Part shown: piece after piece, positions 11,893 to 24,819 of the stretch | How the letters are laid out: the number at the start of each line of letters is the position of its first letter | Position numbering within the stretch: the first letter of the stretch is position 1 | Assembly (NCBI GenBank): GCA_033002965.1 | Contig: JAURVB010012602.1 | Span: 1 to 64,000 of the forward strand | DNA length: 64,000 bases | Source of the DNA: Piper betle | Lineage: Eukaryota > Streptophyta > Magnoliopsida > Piperales > Piperaceae | Direction of reading: 5' to 3' | The notes under the pieces: generated by a model | What the model was told of the DNA's origin: nothing | The model's database searches: none | What the model saw: the letters and a program-made list of their open reading frames with translations, nothing else | Made by a program: the position numbers and the translations under genes

Positions 11893-12516
11893 TCATGTTT
11901 GCAAACAATTCCTAATGCAAATGTATTCCCCTCATCTATCTACCTTAAAACAAAAAGAATGCTTTGCATTGTAATCTCATGAATTTTTTGTTGAGGCCAA
12001 GAAAAGATGATCATGTTATCTTCTAGACCTTTTATATTGTCTCTAAAGATTGGTTAAGGTAGCAGCGTGTGGACGACAAGATGGTTCAAAGCGGTAGAAA
12101 AAAATGCCATACAAGAACCACAACCAGGCCATTGTCATCACAATATAGTTTGTGGATTCACGACAATATGAGCTTATACTCAAAGTTTCATATCCAAAGC
12201 AAGTTTTCAAGAACCCGCCAAAGTTTTGTATAACCCTAACACAGAGAATGCCGGATGAACACTGACTGATAAAGATACATCTGGGCAGTAAATAATGCCA
12301 AACATAGTCGCAAACAGAAACTTATTACTTGAGCAAATAGTTTGAAACAGATACTTATCAATCCAACACATTATAACTTCAATGCAACAAAATCATTCAA
12401 GTCAACATAGTTTAACACAAGCAAAACAATTAGTAAAAAGATAACTTAGTCTCACTCGCATCCCCTTCGAAATATTGATACAGTGCCACGTCCTCGGAAC
12501 TCTCTACAGCATCTTT

Positions 12517-14026
12517 TTAGCACTTTATCTCCTTCAAACCATGAGCGAAGTACAAAAAGGTGGGATCGGCAGCACCATCCTTGTAGTAAGCAAACACCAA
12601 GGTACCATCATCATGCATGCTCTCCCCCACAAAACTGCAAAAACCAAAACCAACATGATTAACTAAATTCCAAAGAATACCTTAAATGCACGAGTCAACA
12701 AGAAATGTAAGAGGATGTACAATTGAAGATCCGATAGCTTGGAAAGCAAAAACTTTGTTGCGGGCTCAATGTTCTTTTTAAACTCCTCCTGCTTTTCCGC
12801 ATCAAGCTTTGGTGTCAACAATTTAATGTATCGCTTAATGAAGGTTACAAACTGCTTCTTGTCAAAGGCAGGTTGTTCCTGCAAACCCAATCAAAATATG
12901 ATACAATACCACTGCACAATATTCTCAGTATAAAGAGGATATAATTTTATCACTCACCTGAAGCCTGAAAACGTCAACTATGTCCACAACTCTCAGAGCC
13001 TGATCATCAACACCTTCATCTTCCCCGGCACCTTCTGCAGAAGGATTAGCCCCAATGTCCACATCAACTGCTCCTCTAACAACCCACTGTCAAAAAATGG
13101 TAACATTTAACTTTAAATACAAGTGAAAGATATGGATGAACACTTCTTTCAAGGACAATCTAAATAGTTGAATATAATGTATTCTGACCTTTCCTTCTAC
13201 TTCCCACAGCACGCCATTGAAAATTTCCTTGTATGGGTATGAATCTGAGAGAAGTTCGTCTCCTATAACAAAACAAAAAAAACAGACGAGGGTCAAAATC
13301 TAAGCACTAGAACAGTAAAAAAAAAATACTCCACGTTAGATTATTCAAAATCATCGTCAAAAATTTCTTTAAAAAATACATAAACAGAACAAACACATGT
13401 ATATGACTTTAGAATTTGCAAATAGTAACGACATGCATGATCCACAGTACGCTTAAAAGAAAAGCTTAAAACAAAAGCTTAAAACCCAGTTTACTTCCCT
13501 CAAAACCATAGACATAATTCTAGCGCAATCAGCAATCATCAAGAGTAGTTTCTATATAACAACCATCAATCGCTCCAAACATATCCAAACGCATGCAATA
13601 GATTCAATTACACAAAGAACCCCAGGCAGATTCCAACTTCCTGCAAACAATTTATCTGTCAAGCAGTAGAAGCAATTCAGACGCAGATAATACGGCGCCC
13701 AGCATGAGAAACCACCAAAACACTCAATCCAAACATAAGACCAACACCACCGCCTAAAATCACAACCTCCGATCTCAAAGATCCTCACTTTCCAGGCGCG
13801 GCACAAAAAATCGACACAACAACATCACACAACGCCTCCTTCCCCAAACCAACACTCAATCCACCACCCAACCCAGCAAGCACCAAAATCCCCGATCCAG
13901 AGCTCAAAAAAAACAACAGAGAAAAGCCAGATCCATCGCCAACCAAAAATACCCATCACCACATCAATCACCAAGACTATGAGCCACAATAAGGCTACCT
14001 GTGAGCAAATCCTGGTAGACCAACAT
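12517..14026 (-). CDS. TCTP: Translationally controlled tumour protein (TCTP)
   Basis: Small conserved growth-related protein, cytosolic, linked in plants to TOR signalling and cell proliferation. Five exons with GT-AG borders: 13999-14026, 13189-13262, 12958-13086, 12721-12878 and 12517-12634. Total is 507 nt, giving 168 residues, the standard plant length. The start [17 protein letters not shown] and the family block [18 protein letters not shown] are present, and the protein ends [13 protein letters not shown]. No frame problems. It is convergent with the esterase gene. The 624 bp between them (11893-12516) holds both 3' regions and no other gene that I can see. Confidence 0.97.
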
Positions 14027-15668
14027 GGCGTCGTCGGGGAAGAGAGAAGGAGGGAGCACCGGATCGAGAGAGAGGGTCGAAGACAATGATTGCTTCTTCG
14101 TTTTATGGCTGCTACTAGGGCTTGGAAGAAAGGGGTCGATTGGCAACGTAGGTTTAAACGTCTGGGCACTTTTTTCTTGTTGTTACGACTGCGCTCGCCG
14201 CGGCCTCTCTATCGTTATCCATTACATATTATTTTATATATATATATATATAATGAAAATTTTTTCTCACCACTAAAGACACGTAAAATTTTCTAATCCA
14301 AATTTTAATACGGTCATCTTATCGTAAAACGACCCAATTTTGATAAAAAATAAAATAAAAATAACTCTCTTTTATTTATTATTAGCGACTAATTTTGGCC
14401 AAAGGTCACCCAGTTCCGATAAAGATTAACCGGCCTTAGGCCGAAATTATCTGTTGATAACTATTTTAAAAAATTAAAGTTCTGATAAAGACTGATCGGC
14501 TTAGCCAAAATTGACGGTAGATAATTATTTTAAAATATTAAAAATAATTGTGGCAAACTCTAATCATAGTTGACTAGACATGGCCATCTCTGACCAGATT
14601 TGGCAAGAAGCAACTGCCGAAGCCATACCTAAATGGTCATGCAATCATTGCCAGAGTTGGATGTAAGGTTTTTTATTTCTTGTATTTTTTTTAAAAAGAA
14701 TTAATTTGAGTGTATCCGAAATCAAACTCGGGGGCATAATTCCTATTGATAATTATAAGAAATAAAGTCAAAAACATGCGGCCAGGCCATGTTTGAGATT
14801 TTTTTATTAAAATTATATAATATGCAAAATTTAAACATACAAATAAAAAACTATATGCTTAATTATTATTTTTAAACAAAAACAGTAATACATACTTTCC
14901 TAATAGCAATTTAAAATAATTTTAAAAATCACACAGTAAAAAATATATTTATAGAGCTATGAAATTATTGTCCGATCAGAATCAACTAAAATCGCTAAAT
15001 CATTATGAGGAAATAATATTTCAAGGGATTTTACGTTTTTTTCTAGAAAAAAACTTAAAACTTGTGTGTAAGTAAGTTTTTGCCACAAGTCAGCCTCTTA
15101 TGTTGTGATTAATAGCTCAACCAACCAACATTTCTACGTTGTAAAACTTTGAATAAAGGGCAACTAGCTAGAGCTCCTCTAACCTTAACCATTCACGCAG
15201 CCCCCTAACTAAAATATTGAGTCTAACATTGGCAATCCTGGAGCTAACACTCCAGATACATTTTGATCATCCAAGAGTGACAAAGGCAACATTAAGCATA
15301 GAACAGGCATACAACAGAAAAGAAAAAAATCAATCAACTAATGGAAAATTTTTTTGACAATAGGCAAATTTCCAGAGCGTTGCATCATTTAAGCATATAG
15401 AACAGAACACTTACGAAACGATTTCCGCTTCCTCATTTGAAACGGCATTTTTTCATACCAGGGTTTTATTCTCACCCACCTGCCATAGAGTATGCCGATC
15501 AAACCATTGATGAGTCACCTGGAATAATTTATACGTTCACGCAACAAGATGAAGAGGATCAGCCATGGGTCAGCTGATCGATCGTAGTCCCAAGATGTCA
15601 TCGTAATATACAAGTAGTTTGGCACAGAAATCTCATGTTTTTAGATTTTGATTTGCCATCACTCATGC
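14027..15668. other. Spacer between TCTP and the RFI2-like gene
   Basis: 14027 to about 14220 is TCTP 5' UTR and promoter, with a TATATATA run at about 14237-14252 in a suitable place for the minus strand. Beyond it the sequence is AT-rich. Weak repeated words such as CCGGCCTTAGGCCGAAATT and CGGCTTAGCCAAAATTG occur at about 14430 and 14508. No gene seen; the last few hundred bases are probably RFI2-like 3' UTR. Confidence 0.5.
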
Positions 15669-18600
15669 TCATATAAATGGATGCATCAGGTGGTGTGATG
15701 GGTTTTCAACCCTGCCCTGAGAAGAAGGCCTCTCAGAGCCATGCCTGTGCCAGTAGCCATTGTTGGTGTTGCTGTCCGACCCATGGCCACCCTGATATAG
15801 AAACGGCAACGAGCTCGAATCCCTGTCCAGAGGAACCAAAGGGTATGGAGCAAATTGGTCTCTTTCCCATGTATAAAAGCGGCTTGCAGCAGAATTATCT
15901 GCATCTTGGCGAGTTCTACTTGTTGGCATAGGACCTGCCAAAGGGAAAACAAAGAAGCTTGACTGGTTGGATGCTGCCAATGAGGTTGACCCCATGGGTG
16001 TCCCGTTTCTTGAAGCATTTGATCTAGCAGACCCAGAAAATACTGGTGGCCGAACCGGTGGGGAACTAAGCTGTTGATGGTGCGACCGAAAGCCAGGTAT
16101 GTGAGGATGCCCTCTGCAATAAGCAGGAGAAACAGAATCATACCCAGATAATACTCGGTTAAGCTAGAATTTGTTTGAACATACACAAATGCCACACTTT
16201 TTCCCAAATTATATGCACCAAGTAAAGCTTGATCATAGGACTCACCCATGGCTAAGAAGAAATGGATGCCCAAATGGTCCAGCTCTTGGCAAACCATCAG
16301 AATCATGTCTCCTTGGTCTCATTATACCAGAAGAAAATGAGGCTTGTTCAGCATCATTATTAGGCACAGAAAATGCAGCAGAATGCTGGTCCCAACCATG
16401 ATAATGAAGGTCAACAGCAGCAAAAGCATGTGATGGGGGAATATCACTCGGATCAGAATGGCTGTTTGGCGGGTGGTGATTATGCTGATGATGATAATGG
16501 TGATGGTGATTAACAAAAGCAGGGCCTTCCGCAACACTACCAGTTGGATTTGACGATGATGAAGGTTGAAGAGGTAAGTACGCTAAATAAGGACAAGAAT
16601 GACCATCAGATGAAGCTGGGGATTGTTGACTGAATAAGGAATGATGCCCTAACAGGTCATGATCTGCACAAAACGTTCCAACCAGAAAACATATAAGAAA
16701 TTGGTTACGTTAATTAATAATAAAATTGAACTAACAAAGTACTGAACCCACAGGTTATAGACCGAAGCTCCCCATCCCTGCATGATTTAAAGCCCACACA
16801 AAGAGATGAGATAGAGAAATATGTAAAAAAGAAAAATAATAAGTCAATAGTACTGAGAAAATGATATATTTTCAGCACCAACATTTTTGTTTGCCCAATA
16901 AATGTACATTTAACAAGTTAAATGTCCAAGCTAGTCAAGGAAAGTTAGTTAAGTATGATATAATATTAATGTATTAAAAAATCCTACCATCTCTAAAATG
17001 TATAAATAAATGCTAAATAACATGCTATTCTATTCAGAAGTTGGGGAACTAAAGGATAACTGGTATTTCAAAAGTCAAACTAATCCCAATCAGTTGGCAA
17101 CTAAAAATAATAAGTGCAACAATTCTTCTCCATCTTCCACCTAAGACCAAAAGGGTGTTGGGGATATGGATTCTAAACTTATATGCGCCATAGGCCCAAA
17201 CAAAAACATGTGGCACTTCTTGGTTCTCCTGCAATGCCATAGTTCTGGATAGTAAACACAACAAACTCCATTATTGATCTACATTCACAATGGGCAGAGT
17301 CAGGTGATTTGCCCGTAGTGAAAAAGTAAGCTCACCATTACACCTAAGTTCTTTTCAAACAAGCCATACAAAAAACAATAAAGAAAGCGCAGTGTGCTCT
17401 TTGAGGGAATGGAACTTACACAAATGATGAAGTAAGCCTGGAAACAGCACTAAATGGACACCAGTGGACTCCAAACGGCTGCAGAGGGAGAATAATTAAC
17501 ATGCCAGCAAAAATAATATCTAAGAAGCTAATAAACATACTTAAAATAATAATATCAACACAAAATAAATTTTAAAAAACTACAAAAAAAACACATATCA
17601 GTAAAGAAGGACAAAGTGAGCTGTTAATTGTCACTGCAACTGCCTTTCAATATAAATGATTAACTCAGCACTGAATTATCAAAGGCCGCCAAGCCATGGA
17701 TTATACCAAAATTCAATAATCAAAGATCATCTTATGGATAAAGCATTACACACTGTATACAATATGGGTCATCATACTATCAGATAAGGACAATTTAAAC
17801 ACTTATAAAGATATGGATTGACTAACACCCAGCCTCAAAATACGAAGGAAACGGACCTTCATCAGCCACAATAGTACATTGCAGAATTGTGTAATTAGAT
17901 GTTCTAAGCTGACTGCAAACATTTCGATTTCAATAAAGAGTCAAGAGGAAAGTGTTTACTTTGCATAAGGTTAATTAAAACTACTAGAAAGATACACTAA
18001 ACTATTGTAATGTTCCTATATCAAAACAATTTGGACACATTTGTTACTAGCTGTGAGGGAAGATGACAGCAATTTGTTCCCCCAGCCATTGCATCACAAG
18101 CCTATTCATAAGCATACAAAATGGATAGATAGAAGCATATGATGAAAATCATATTGACTCCTCATCTCATTTTACCCTCTATAATTGTCAAAAAGGACAA
18201 CTGGAATAAAACTAGAAGCACTTCATGCAAATAAGTTTCAGTTCGTAATTTGAACAGATAATGGGGGAAAAAATGCAATCTAGTTTATATTACAAAACAC
18301 ATTGAAATGGGTTGGGACAAGTTGCAGATGTAAAAACAGAATTGTGAAGCATCATGTGTGCAGTTAACATTCAAATTATATTTATGCAGTCTCTAGAATT
18401 CTGAATATGAGAACATTTCTCCTCACACCGTAGATTTTTTTTTCACTTAACCAAATTAAACACAGCTTAGAAAGTCAACCATCATAATTTAGAGAAGGGG
18501 TGCGTATTGGGTCGGGTACCCGCAAAACCCAACCTGCCAAACCCTAATGTAATGGTTTCACATAATTAATAATAGGGTTTCGTTTGAGAGAAACAGGTAC

Positions 18601-20739
18601 CTGGTTATAATGAACGGGTTTGATAATAGAATGATGGGAATCTGATACGCGATTCTTAAATTATAATTTTAATTGTGAAGATTAATACCTCATTAACTTT
18701 TAAAACTAATATTTATTAATAAACATTATCAACTATCCCATTTATATTAAAAAAATTTTTTCACTAAGCTTCACTTTTTATAATATGCATTATTATTATA
18801 TAGTTTGAATATTTTTTTGAAGCATATAGTTTGAATATTTTTTCGAAGCATATAGTTTGAATACTTAAATGGGTACCGTTTAATAAATGGTCGGGTTTTG
18901 TTTTGTCTTAATGGTAAATGGTTGGGTTTGGTATTGGGTGTCAAAAATTAAATGGTAAATAATTGGGTTTAATTTATAAATTCAGCTTAAATGGAGGGTT
19001 TGGTTTAGCCAATACCCAACTAAACCCGACTGATAGGCACCCTAATTTAGAGACTAGCAAACATAATAACCTAGAAATCTTAGCAAGAAAAATTGGAGCA
19101 GAATGATTGATGATTATTTAATCACCCATACCAGTTCAGAGTACCTAAGATCATATAGATCTTCATCATGTGGCCAGTCATCAAGATTGAACTCTGGAAA
19201 TGAACGGTTTCCATTTGCATAAAGCCATTGACCTTTCTCAATCTTGCGACAATTAGGGCATTGCATTAGTCCCTTAGCATTAAAGGCAGAACCAATACAA
19301 TCTGCAACCAGACATATAATAGTTAATACTTGAACCCCCATAAAATCCAATACATGGCATTGTTAAACAAACATACAATTGATATCTGTTCAAAAACATT
19401 ATCCATCAAATATATCTTTCTAGAAAAATGTGTTGACAACCAAGTGACATATCTACTACCACGAATTCAGAATAAGAGAAATCTCAGGTTAGTAATCTTC
19501 TTGGCATTGCCGAACCAACCAAAAATCAGTTTTTCTTAGCTATGATCCAATCCCATTTATTAAAGGATGTAATCTTTCTCAAAATCAAATGAAGATTTCT
19601 CATATAATGAACTGCTTACTCCTCAAAACTAAATCACAAATTTGTGGGTAACCTCAAGTCAGCCCTTGTTACCAAGTTGTCCGCCTAAGTCAAACCACTG
19701 AAAATAGAGACCAACAAGGAAGCAGCCAAGGAATCAAAACAAACCAAGATGAAGCATCTTTTGAACAAATAAGAAATATTCCTAACTCCTCGTACAGTTT
19801 TACTGCATACAAATTCAAACGGAACTTTAATTTCTTTCACTTATCTTCCAGTTAACATGTCTCCAACACAAGGTAAAGATGCTTTGACATTCACATGCAT
19901 TCACGAACATAAGTGCATAAAGACATCAAATATGAAAACTTTAGCCCACACTAATCATATTATCACTTAATAAAGGTTGCTTATGAATCTCTAACATAAC
20001 CCTTAACGAATTAGCACAACAGGAAATGGATCATAAAAAAAAATCACAGATCAAGTCGGACCTTCCACAATTTTCTTTAGAATTCCATAGCCTAATTAGC
20101 ATTTCCAGATCTTCAAAAAAACGTTCTTTTTTTCTCAGGCGTAACTAGTGACACGCACAATTATCTTGCATTTCTACACCATCTTAACAGATTTCAAAGA
20201 ACCCAACACCCAATGCCGATCTGAGAAAGCCGAGGTTGACTCTCTACCAATATGCAAAGTTTACAAATCTAAACGCCCAAATCAAACATTTAAAAAAAAA
20301 CCCCATACATAGCAAAACCAAAGAAACACCAAAATGTTTCAAACGCCTCCATCAAAACGCAACAAAATCACGCAAAGCTCGAGTCTTTCATCAAACCATC
20401 ACACAAACAAACAAAACCCTAGCAGCATACGAAGAATTTGCACCCCACAAGCATCCACAACTGCTACAGAAGCCCAGCAAGAACCGAAAAAAAATCCAGG
20501 AAAGATTGAATCTTTTTCCTCCCAAACACACCAAATTCCCAACAAGGTCAGACAAGAAGAGCCGGATTCAGAGACTGACCGAGGTGGAACTCATGGCCGC
20601 ACTGCATCCGGGCGGTGGAGCGGTCGCCATTGCCGTGCTTGACGGGTTCGAGGCAGATGGAGCAGAAGGCGGCGGGGGAGGCTGCGTCGGTGTCGGCGGC
20701 GAGATCGTCGTCGGGGGGATCGGATCCGCCTACGCCCAT
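15669..20739 (-). CDS. RFI2: RING-H2 E3 ubiquitin ligase, RFI2-like
   Basis: Likely nuclear ubiquitin ligase related to Arabidopsis RFI2, a regulator of red/far-red signalling and flowering. Six exons: 20580-20739, 19132-19301, 17420-17478, 16752-16777, 16246-16663 and 15669-16113; 1278 nt, 425 residues, all phases consistent. The RING domain starts at residue 26 (CSICLEP), continues CGHEFHLDC across intron 1, then CPNCRK, followed by the family block KGQWLYANGNRSFPEFN. The C-terminal half is His/Ser/Pro-rich, with a HHHHYHHQHNHH run. Exon 4 is a 26-nt microexon giving DGELRSIT. An upstream in-frame ATG at 20814 would add 25 residues; I chose 20739 because the upstream stretch looks like leader sequence. 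Intron 2 carries a hAT-like element. Confidence 0.9.
18495..19044. mobile_element. Non-autonomous hAT-like element, family C, 550 bp, in RFI2-like intron 2
   Basis: Starts AAGGGGTGCGTATTGGGTCG and ends CGACTGATAGGCACCCTA; the reverse complement of the end, TAGGGTGCCTATCAGTCGGG, pairs with the start. It is flanked by a perfect 8-bp duplication ATTTAGAG (18487-18494 and 19045-19052). Subterminal zones are dense in GGGTTTGG/GGGTCGGG-type words. No coding capacity. Intronic position, so splicing of the host gene need not be affected. Confidence 0.85.
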
Positions 20740-23700
20740 CTCTGGTTCGGTCGGAGAAAGATCAAAGCTTTTGGAGTGGGGAAGAAATTGGGTTGTAAGA
20801 TTTCCACCAGACAATAGGAAGATTTACTTTCCTTTTTTTTTAATAATAAAAAAGGAATAATTTTGGGAAAAAATAAATACAAATTATTTTTTTAATTTTA
20901 TTATAAATTAATAAAAATAAATAAATAAACCTAATCTTAGAATTTGAATTTACCCCATATATAAAAAAACCCTTGATAGTTGATTCTTATAACTAGTATA
21001 TATTATTTAAATTAGTCAAAAACTCGCATAATATACAAAATATATTTTAAATTTATAACTTATTGTATAATAATAATATATTAAATTAATTTTTAATAGC
21101 AATTAATTTATATTTTTAAACTCAGATCACCAATAATTAGTTAATTTTAATAGAAAATATTTATTTCAAGAATCCAATGCTTATATAAAAACATTTTAAA
21201 AAATGAAAGACTAATTTAAATTCGATGTTAGAAATTAATAGAAGCTTAATTTAAATAAATATTAATAAATAGTAGTGTTAATCTAGAATTTTTGCAAAAT
21301 AAATTTAAAAGTTAGAGGTTAAAAATTTTCTTGTATTTAGATATCTTAAAATTTAATAAAATAAAATTTTAATTTTAATCAAAATAAGTGTGTGTACAAA
21401 TTTTACACAACATTATTTTTTAAAAAAATTAAATTTTTTTTGGGAAACACGTGAAAGTGGGCATGGAAAAAATTATTTTATTTTGGTTTTATTTTTTACT
21501 ATTCAAATATTTAAGAAAATATTTTAAAATTTTTATGTAGTGTCACAGTCTTATTATATTTTTATTTTATTTTATTTTTTTATTTACTCTATTTTCAAGC
21601 CAACAAAATTGATCGACAATAATCATTATTTACTATCTCCCTATAATAAAGTTCCGGTCTTTGAGGGAATTTTCGATTGCACGAGAAAAAGAAGTGCCAT
21701 GTCGGTGGCCCGCTCAATCCTCGCCGGCAATTGTTAAGCAACGACTTCTTCCAACTCCATTTGGCTATTTCTTCAAGCAAAGAATTAAAACATGTTACGT
21801 TAGTAGCACATTTTTCTAGGGCACACCATATCTCTCTCTTCCTTGTGTATGATAAATTTTTAGCCACGCTTATTTCTCACTGGTTATCTTTGTTTTTCAA
21901 GAACAATAATGAGAAAAAATAAAAAGACCCAGCTTAGGAAACTCCAGATTATTAGTGAGATTAGAGGACGAGGTAAAAAATTTATCTTATCATCATCCTA
22001 TTCTAATTGAGCAGTTCATTCGATTCAATTGTATGACGGTACAATTACCGGAGGAAATTGTGTGGTCCGCCATTAGTTGGAAAGGTTCATGGAACTAAAA
22101 CTAAGGCGAGTTTTAATAAAGAAGCCGACAATTGACCAAGACAACAACCCATCTAAACCACCTCCAAATGTTGGGATTAGCTATGTATATACATATACAT
22201 TCAATATAATAAGATGGCATTGCAAGCATTTTATAATCAGCAAGTACAAGCAGCTAAGACTCCATCAAAAGTTGTCCAAAAATCTTTTCATTTTCAACAC
22301 TGTCCGGGAAGCCAATGTCAAGTTTTGGGTGCAACTAATCCATCTGCCTAAGTTTGAAGCTTTTAAGGTGTGCAATTAATTTTACAGAAATAAAATTGCT
22401 CCTGTTTATCACATGAATTCTAGATTAAGATATCACCAACAGATTCATCTTAGACTAACCCATCTAAACAATGAGTAGAAAGTAGAAGCAACTAACAATC
22501 TAATTAAATACATAACACCAAGAGATTCAAAACAATACCCTTCAAAACTAAGCAAAATATTTATACAATTTTACTGAAATTTCTCAACAGCCTGGGAAAA
22601 ATTTACAGGGTTTTTTCAACTTTCATAAAAAAAAAAGATTGATGGAAAATGTCTTCAGACCCAAGAGGAAATACCTACAATGACTTATTCCATAATAAAT
22701 CTAAAATCAGTGGTACCCAAGAGCCACAAGATGTCAACAAATCACTAAATGCATAAGAGGGTAAATTGTACTGATGAAGCTCAAATGTACCATCCTACCA
22801 TTCAAAATGTAGAAAATAAAATTATAATGGCATCTAAACTATAGCATTAACATTTATTCTATTTCAAAATGAGCTAATTATGGACAACAAATCACATTTC
22901 AGGAAGAGCAGCTCATAGAAAAGGTGTTGCAAGAAAATCATCTCCCAAAGACACACCCGAGGAAAACAATGGAGTCACATAAATAGATTTTGCTTCAAGG
23001 ACAAACATCATCAAGTGGAATTGCTTCTCAGAGTTCATAAAAGATATGGCTATGAGCTTGCTGATGATAATGTCGTCCACTGGATTGTCTATTTGTCATC
23101 CATGCATGCAGAACAAATCAGGTAAAAGTTTTCTACCAAAATAGACTTAAACTATCTGAACTACTGGATCATACAAGTATTAACTACTTGAAATATTCTA
23201 CACCAATCACAAGTTAACTACAGAACGAGAAAAATAAGATGGCAGAGAAAGATTAGCGGATCACCAACCATGGAAGAAACGCCATTGAAAAATATAAACC
23301 ATATATCAGTATAGTCTCACATGACTACTACTCGAACCCTCGAATCTACCTTCTTATCAAGATGAATTTCGGCTACCCTCGAATCTACGCCAAAAACGAT
23401 CACTACAAGAAGCTCATAAAAGAAACTCGTAAAAGCATTCTATATCATCCACAAGCTTACCATGTCAGTATTGATCTACCATCGAAGACAAATCATCACA
23501 ATCTGCATTCTTTCATTCGACTACGAGTGGAACTTCGAATCTAGCTTTTATCGATTTGTAATCGAGCTTTTAATCCGAGACATCACTGAGAAGATCAAGG
23601 AAAATAAAAGAAGAACTTTATAGCAATCACTAAGTTTAATACAACAAGAACAAACATACAACAAAGAAACTAATGGAAGCATTTCTACACCAATCACAAC

Positions 23701-23929
23701 CTTATTACAAGAACAATCCCACAAACAATGGAAGAAACACCAATCACATCTGTACAATAGTTTCATATGACTAGAAGTCGAGCTACGAATCTAGCTTTTA
23801 TTGAGATGGTATAGAGGAGAGTAATAGAAGCAACCTACACGACAAATGACTAAGAGAGATCACCAAACTATACTAGCCAATAATATCTGATGAACACCAA
23901 TAATCAAATATGCATCATTCATGGATGGA
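20740..23929. other. Spacer between the RFI2-like gene and the EID1-like pseudogene
   Basis: Immediately upstream of 20739 is the RFI2-like leader and promoter. The rest is AT-rich, with no open frame I can relate to a family. At 23190-23830 a few phrases recur in degenerate form ('acaccaatcaca', 'caatggaagaaac', 'cgaatctagcttttat'), suggesting an old local duplication. Confidence 0.5.
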
Positions 23930-24819
23930 TCAACTATATATGGGCCGATCAGTCCAAGCGCCGGAGACATGGCTGTTCTCGCAGACGTAGGCACGCACCA
24001 CCGGCTCGCCGTCGTCGTCCCGAACGCCCGCCGGAGACAGAACGCCGAGGGCTAGGTCGTAGGTCTCCCCACAGTCGCAGAACCCGCAACCGAGCAGGAG
24101 ATTGCACCGGTTGCCGTCCTTGATCGCCCCCTACACTCCCGACCTCTCAAACTTCTTCAAGACGCCCCGCAAAAGCATGCACTTGCGCTTCGCCTCGCCG
24201 TGGACGCACCCGGGCCATCCACAGATGTAGAGCGCGTCCTCTCGGAAGCGGCTGGCGAGCAGCTTGTTCCCGTCTTCCCTGCTTAGGTTCCACGCGCCAC
24301 TCCCCGGATGGGCTCCGGCCGGACCGTGGGTCGGCCGCCGGCGGCGTTTCTTCGTCTCCTTGTCACCGTCGGCGGCGGCGGCGAGCGGCATCGTTGTTGC
24401 TGGGATCGCCGATTCGGATGAGTATTAGAGACCGTCCGGGAAGTGATCGTCGAACAGAGACCAGGAGGAGGAGGAGGAGAAGGAAGCACAGGCGGAGGGG
24501 GCGGCGGTGGCCCAGCGAGGTGGAAGGAGTGGTCTGGGAGCGCTCGAGGCCGAAGTCGGAGTGGTTAAGGAGGACGCCGGCGTGGAGGAGGACGGGGCAG
24601 CAGACGGTGACCTTTTGGTGCGACGATCACCAGCGCGGTGGCGGCGGGGATAGAGCGTCAGCACTAGTGGGGGTAGCAGGCGGAGAGGACGAGGGCGGAG
24701 AGGCGGGTGCAGACGGAGGCGAGGCGGGGCCAATGGCGCGGGTCGCCATCGCTGTCGACCGTGAAGAGGATTTTTAGGAGGAGGTCGTCGGAGAGATGGA
24801 AGATGGACAGCCCCGACAT
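23930..24819 (-). pseudogene. EID1-like F-box protein pseudogene
   Basis: Remnant of an intronless EID1-like (EDL) F-box gene; family members act in phytochrome A or ABA signalling through SCF complexes. The start MSGLSIFHLSDDLLLKILF is the F-box. Conserved blocks follow in order: KVTVCCPVLLHAGVLL, SDFGLERS, WSLFDD, WNLSREDGNKLLASRF, YICGWPGCVHGEAKRK and, at the C-terminus, DDGEPVVRAYVCEN. It is broken repeatedly: a C-run shift near 24690 after 'CYP', TGA in place of a family Trp before SSHQKV, TAA after FPDGL at about 24423, and TAG in place of the Trp in the 'RSGV-x-GAIKDGNR' block at about 24133. Several lesions together indicate genuine decay. Confidence 0.85.

Noticed and set aside
15686..16306. 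206-residue open frame on the minus strand
   Set aside because: Alternative frame of RFI2-like exons 5-6; the chosen frame matches the family and the splice phases.
20236..20817. 193-residue open frame on the plus strand
   Set aside because: Antisense to exon 1 and intron 1 of the RFI2-like gene; Lys/Asn-rich low-complexity translation.
22077..22379. 100-residue open frame near 22.1 kb
   Set aside because: AT-rich, no recognisable motif, no splice or promoter context.
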